Shown here: piece after piece, positions 5,244 through 6,457 of the stretch | How positions within the stretch are numbered: position 1 is the first letter of the stretch | Layout of the letters: each line of letters begins with the position of its first letter | Assembly (NCBI GenBank): GCA_947311455.1 | Contig: CAMZKY010000169.1 | Location: 1 to 6,457, forward strand | Direction of reading: 5' to 3' | Length of the DNA stretch: 6,457 nt | Source of the DNA: an uncultured Marinosulfonomonas sp. | GTDB taxonomy: Bacteria; Pseudomonadota; Alphaproteobacteria; Rhodobacterales; Rhodobacteraceae | Translations under genes and position numbers: made by a program | Notes under the pieces: model-generated | The model's database searches: none | Told to the model about the DNA's origin: nothing | What the model saw: only the letters and a program-made list of their open reading frames with translations

Positions 5244-6457
5244 ATGTCCAACAACACCAAAGTTACCGCAGAAGAAGCACTCGCATACCATCTGGAGCCA
5301 AATCCCGGTAAATACGAGATCGTCGCGACCAAACCAATGACAACGCAACGCGATTTGTCTTTGGCCTATTCCCCGGGTGTTGCGGTTCCGGTGGAAGCGA
5401 TCGCGGCAAATCCTGAAACGGCGTATGACTATACAAATAAAGGCAATATGGTTGCCGTTATCACCAACGGTACAGCGATTTTGGGCATGGGTAACTTGGG
5501 TGCATTGGCGTCAAAGCCGGTGATGGAGGGTAAAGCTGTTCTATTTAAGCGGTTTGCCGACGTGAATTCGATTGATATCGAGCTGGACACAGAAGACCCC
5601 ACCGAGTTTATCGATGCAGTTAAACTGATGGGGCCAAGTTTTGGAGGCATCAATCTAGAAGACATCAAAGCACCCGAATGTTTCATCATCGAACAACGGT
5701 TGAAAGAACTGATGGATATCCCCGTGTTTCACGACGATCAGCATGGCACCGCGGTTATTTGCGTCGCTGGTTTGATGAACGCGCTTTTCCTGTCGGGCAA
5801 AAATATCGAAGATTGTAAAATTGTAGTCAACGGGGCAGGGGCTGCTGGGATTGCGTGTATTGAGTTGATCAAATCTATTGGGGCGCAAAACAAAAACTGT
5901 TTTCTATGCGATACCAAAGGCGTTATTTATCAGGGCCGCAAAGAAGGTATGAACCAATGGAAATCTGCCCATGCCGTTAAAACCAAAGACCGCACATTAG
6001 AAGAAGCGATGGTTAATGCCGATGTATTTTTGGGTGTGTCTGTTAAAGGGGCGGTAACACCGGAAATGGTCGCTACTATGGCGAAAGACCCTGTTATTTT
6101 TGCCATGGCAAACCCTGATCCAGAAATAACCCCGGAAGAGGCGCACGCGGTTCGCGAAGATGCAATCGTGGCCACGGGACGGTCTGACTATCCAAACCAA
6201 GTGAACAATGTGCTTGGTTTTCCTTACTTGTTCCGCGGTGCGCTAGATATTCATGCACGTGCAATCAACGACGAAATGAAAATCGCTTGTGCCCGCGCGT
6301 TGGCCGAACTTGCCCGTGCCGATGTTCCAGACGAGGTTGCGATGGCATATGGCCGGAAGCTAACTTTTGGCCGCGACTACATTATTCCCGCCCCGTTTGA
6401 TCCACGCCTTATCTATACAATCCCACCCGCCGTTGCCAAAGCCGGAATGAATACCGG
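5244..6457 (+). CDS. maeB: Malic enzyme, MaeB-type with truncated C-terminus at window edge
   Basis: This enzyme oxidatively decarboxylates malate to pyruvate and CO2, reducing NAD(P)+, and feeds pyruvate or NADPH to metabolism during growth on C4 acids. 404 codons are open to the window edge, without a stop. The malic domain (about 15-165) shows AYSPGVAVP with catalytic-type Y42, EGKAVLFK with K97, and metal-site residues in INLEDIKAPECF (136-147) and FHDDQHGTA (162-170). The dinucleotide-binding domain starts at NGAGAAG (196-202, GxGxxG), then has ANPDPEI (289-295) and GRSDYPNQVNNVLGFP (312-327). The end, DYIIPAPFDPRL (378-389) then PAVAKAGM, matches the linker that in MaeB-type proteins of about 750 residues precedes a phosphotransacetylase-like regulatory domain. 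NAD versus NADP preference cannot be read from this, so maeB, dme and tme are all plausible names. An in-frame TGA at 5229 rules out an upstream start; the only ribosome-site candidate is a weak GAAAG. Confidence 0.96.
   Translation, partial: MSNNTKVTAEEALAYHLEPNPGKYEIVATKPMTTQRDLSLAYSPGVAVPVEAIAANPETAYDYTNKGNMVAVITNGTAILGMGNLGALASKPVMEGKAVLFKRFADVNSIDIELDTEDPTEFIDAVKLMGPSFGGINLEDIKAPECFIIEQRLKELMDIPVFHDDQHGTAVICVAGLMNALFLSGKNIEDCKIVVNGAGAAGIACIELIKSIGAQNKNCFLCDTKGVIYQGRKEGMNQWKSAHAVKTKDRTLEEAMVNADVFLGVSVKGAVTPEMVATMAKDPVIFAMANPDPEITPEEAHAVREDAIVATGRSDYPNQVNNVLGFPYLFRGALDIHARAINDEMKIACARALAELARADVPDEVAMAYGRKLTFGRDYIIPAPFDPRLIYTIPPAVAKAGMNT

Noticed and set aside
1..6457. A novel defence, mobile or accessory system hidden among the genes
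   Set aside because: Every sizeable stretch is explained by five recognisable housekeeping genes plus one edge fragment. Intergenic gaps total only about 245 bases, with no direct-repeat arrays, integrase or transposase remnants, or compositional break visible.

Overview
This window reads as ordinary chromosomal DNA from an alphaproteobacterium, most likely Rhodobacterales-like. The protein sequences have that character, and the rph / hrcA-grpE arrangement is typical of alphaproteobacteria. Base composition looks close to half G+C by eye, lower than many members of that order. I cannot name a genus. All genes are intact apart from two cut by the window edges. I see no insertion sequence, phage gene, tRNA, rRNA, CRISPR array or change in codon use that would mark transferred DNA.

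Layout from left to right. (1) On the minus strand at 17-727 is rph (RNase PH). It is followed directly by the first codons of another minus-strand gene at 1-16, probably rdgB. (2) Divergent from rph, on the plus strand, is a two-gene heat-shock operon: hrcA (801-1859), the CIRCE-binding repressor, and grpE (1876-2439), the DnaK nucleotide-exchange factor. A good promoter-like sequence for this operon lies inside the 5' end of rph (about 682-709). (3) mutS (mismatch recognition ATPase) lies on the minus strand at 2464-5112. It converges on grpE, with only 24 bases between the stop codons and a hairpin spanning the junction. (4) Divergent from mutS is a malic enzyme gene on the plus strand, from 5244 to beyond the window end. 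It carries both the malic and NAD(P)-binding domains, and the linker that in MaeB-type enzymes leads to a C-terminal phosphotransacetylase-like domain.

The functions fall into four groups: RNA maturation (rph) with probable nucleotide-pool cleaning (rdgB); protein-folding stress control (hrcA, grpE); DNA mismatch repair (mutS); and C4/C3 carbon metabolism (malic enzyme). Only hrcA-grpE form an obvious functional unit.

I found no convincing new biological system. The observations worth a second look are regulatory or structural: the promoter embedded in rph, a terminator-like perfect hairpin inside mutS, the hairpin at the grpE/mutS junction, the crowded mutS/malic enzyme intergenic region with tiny upstream reading frames, and the repeated ATG-containing decamer at the hrcA start. 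Intergenic regions are all short (16 to 131 bases), and no gene-free stretch exceeds 300 bases.
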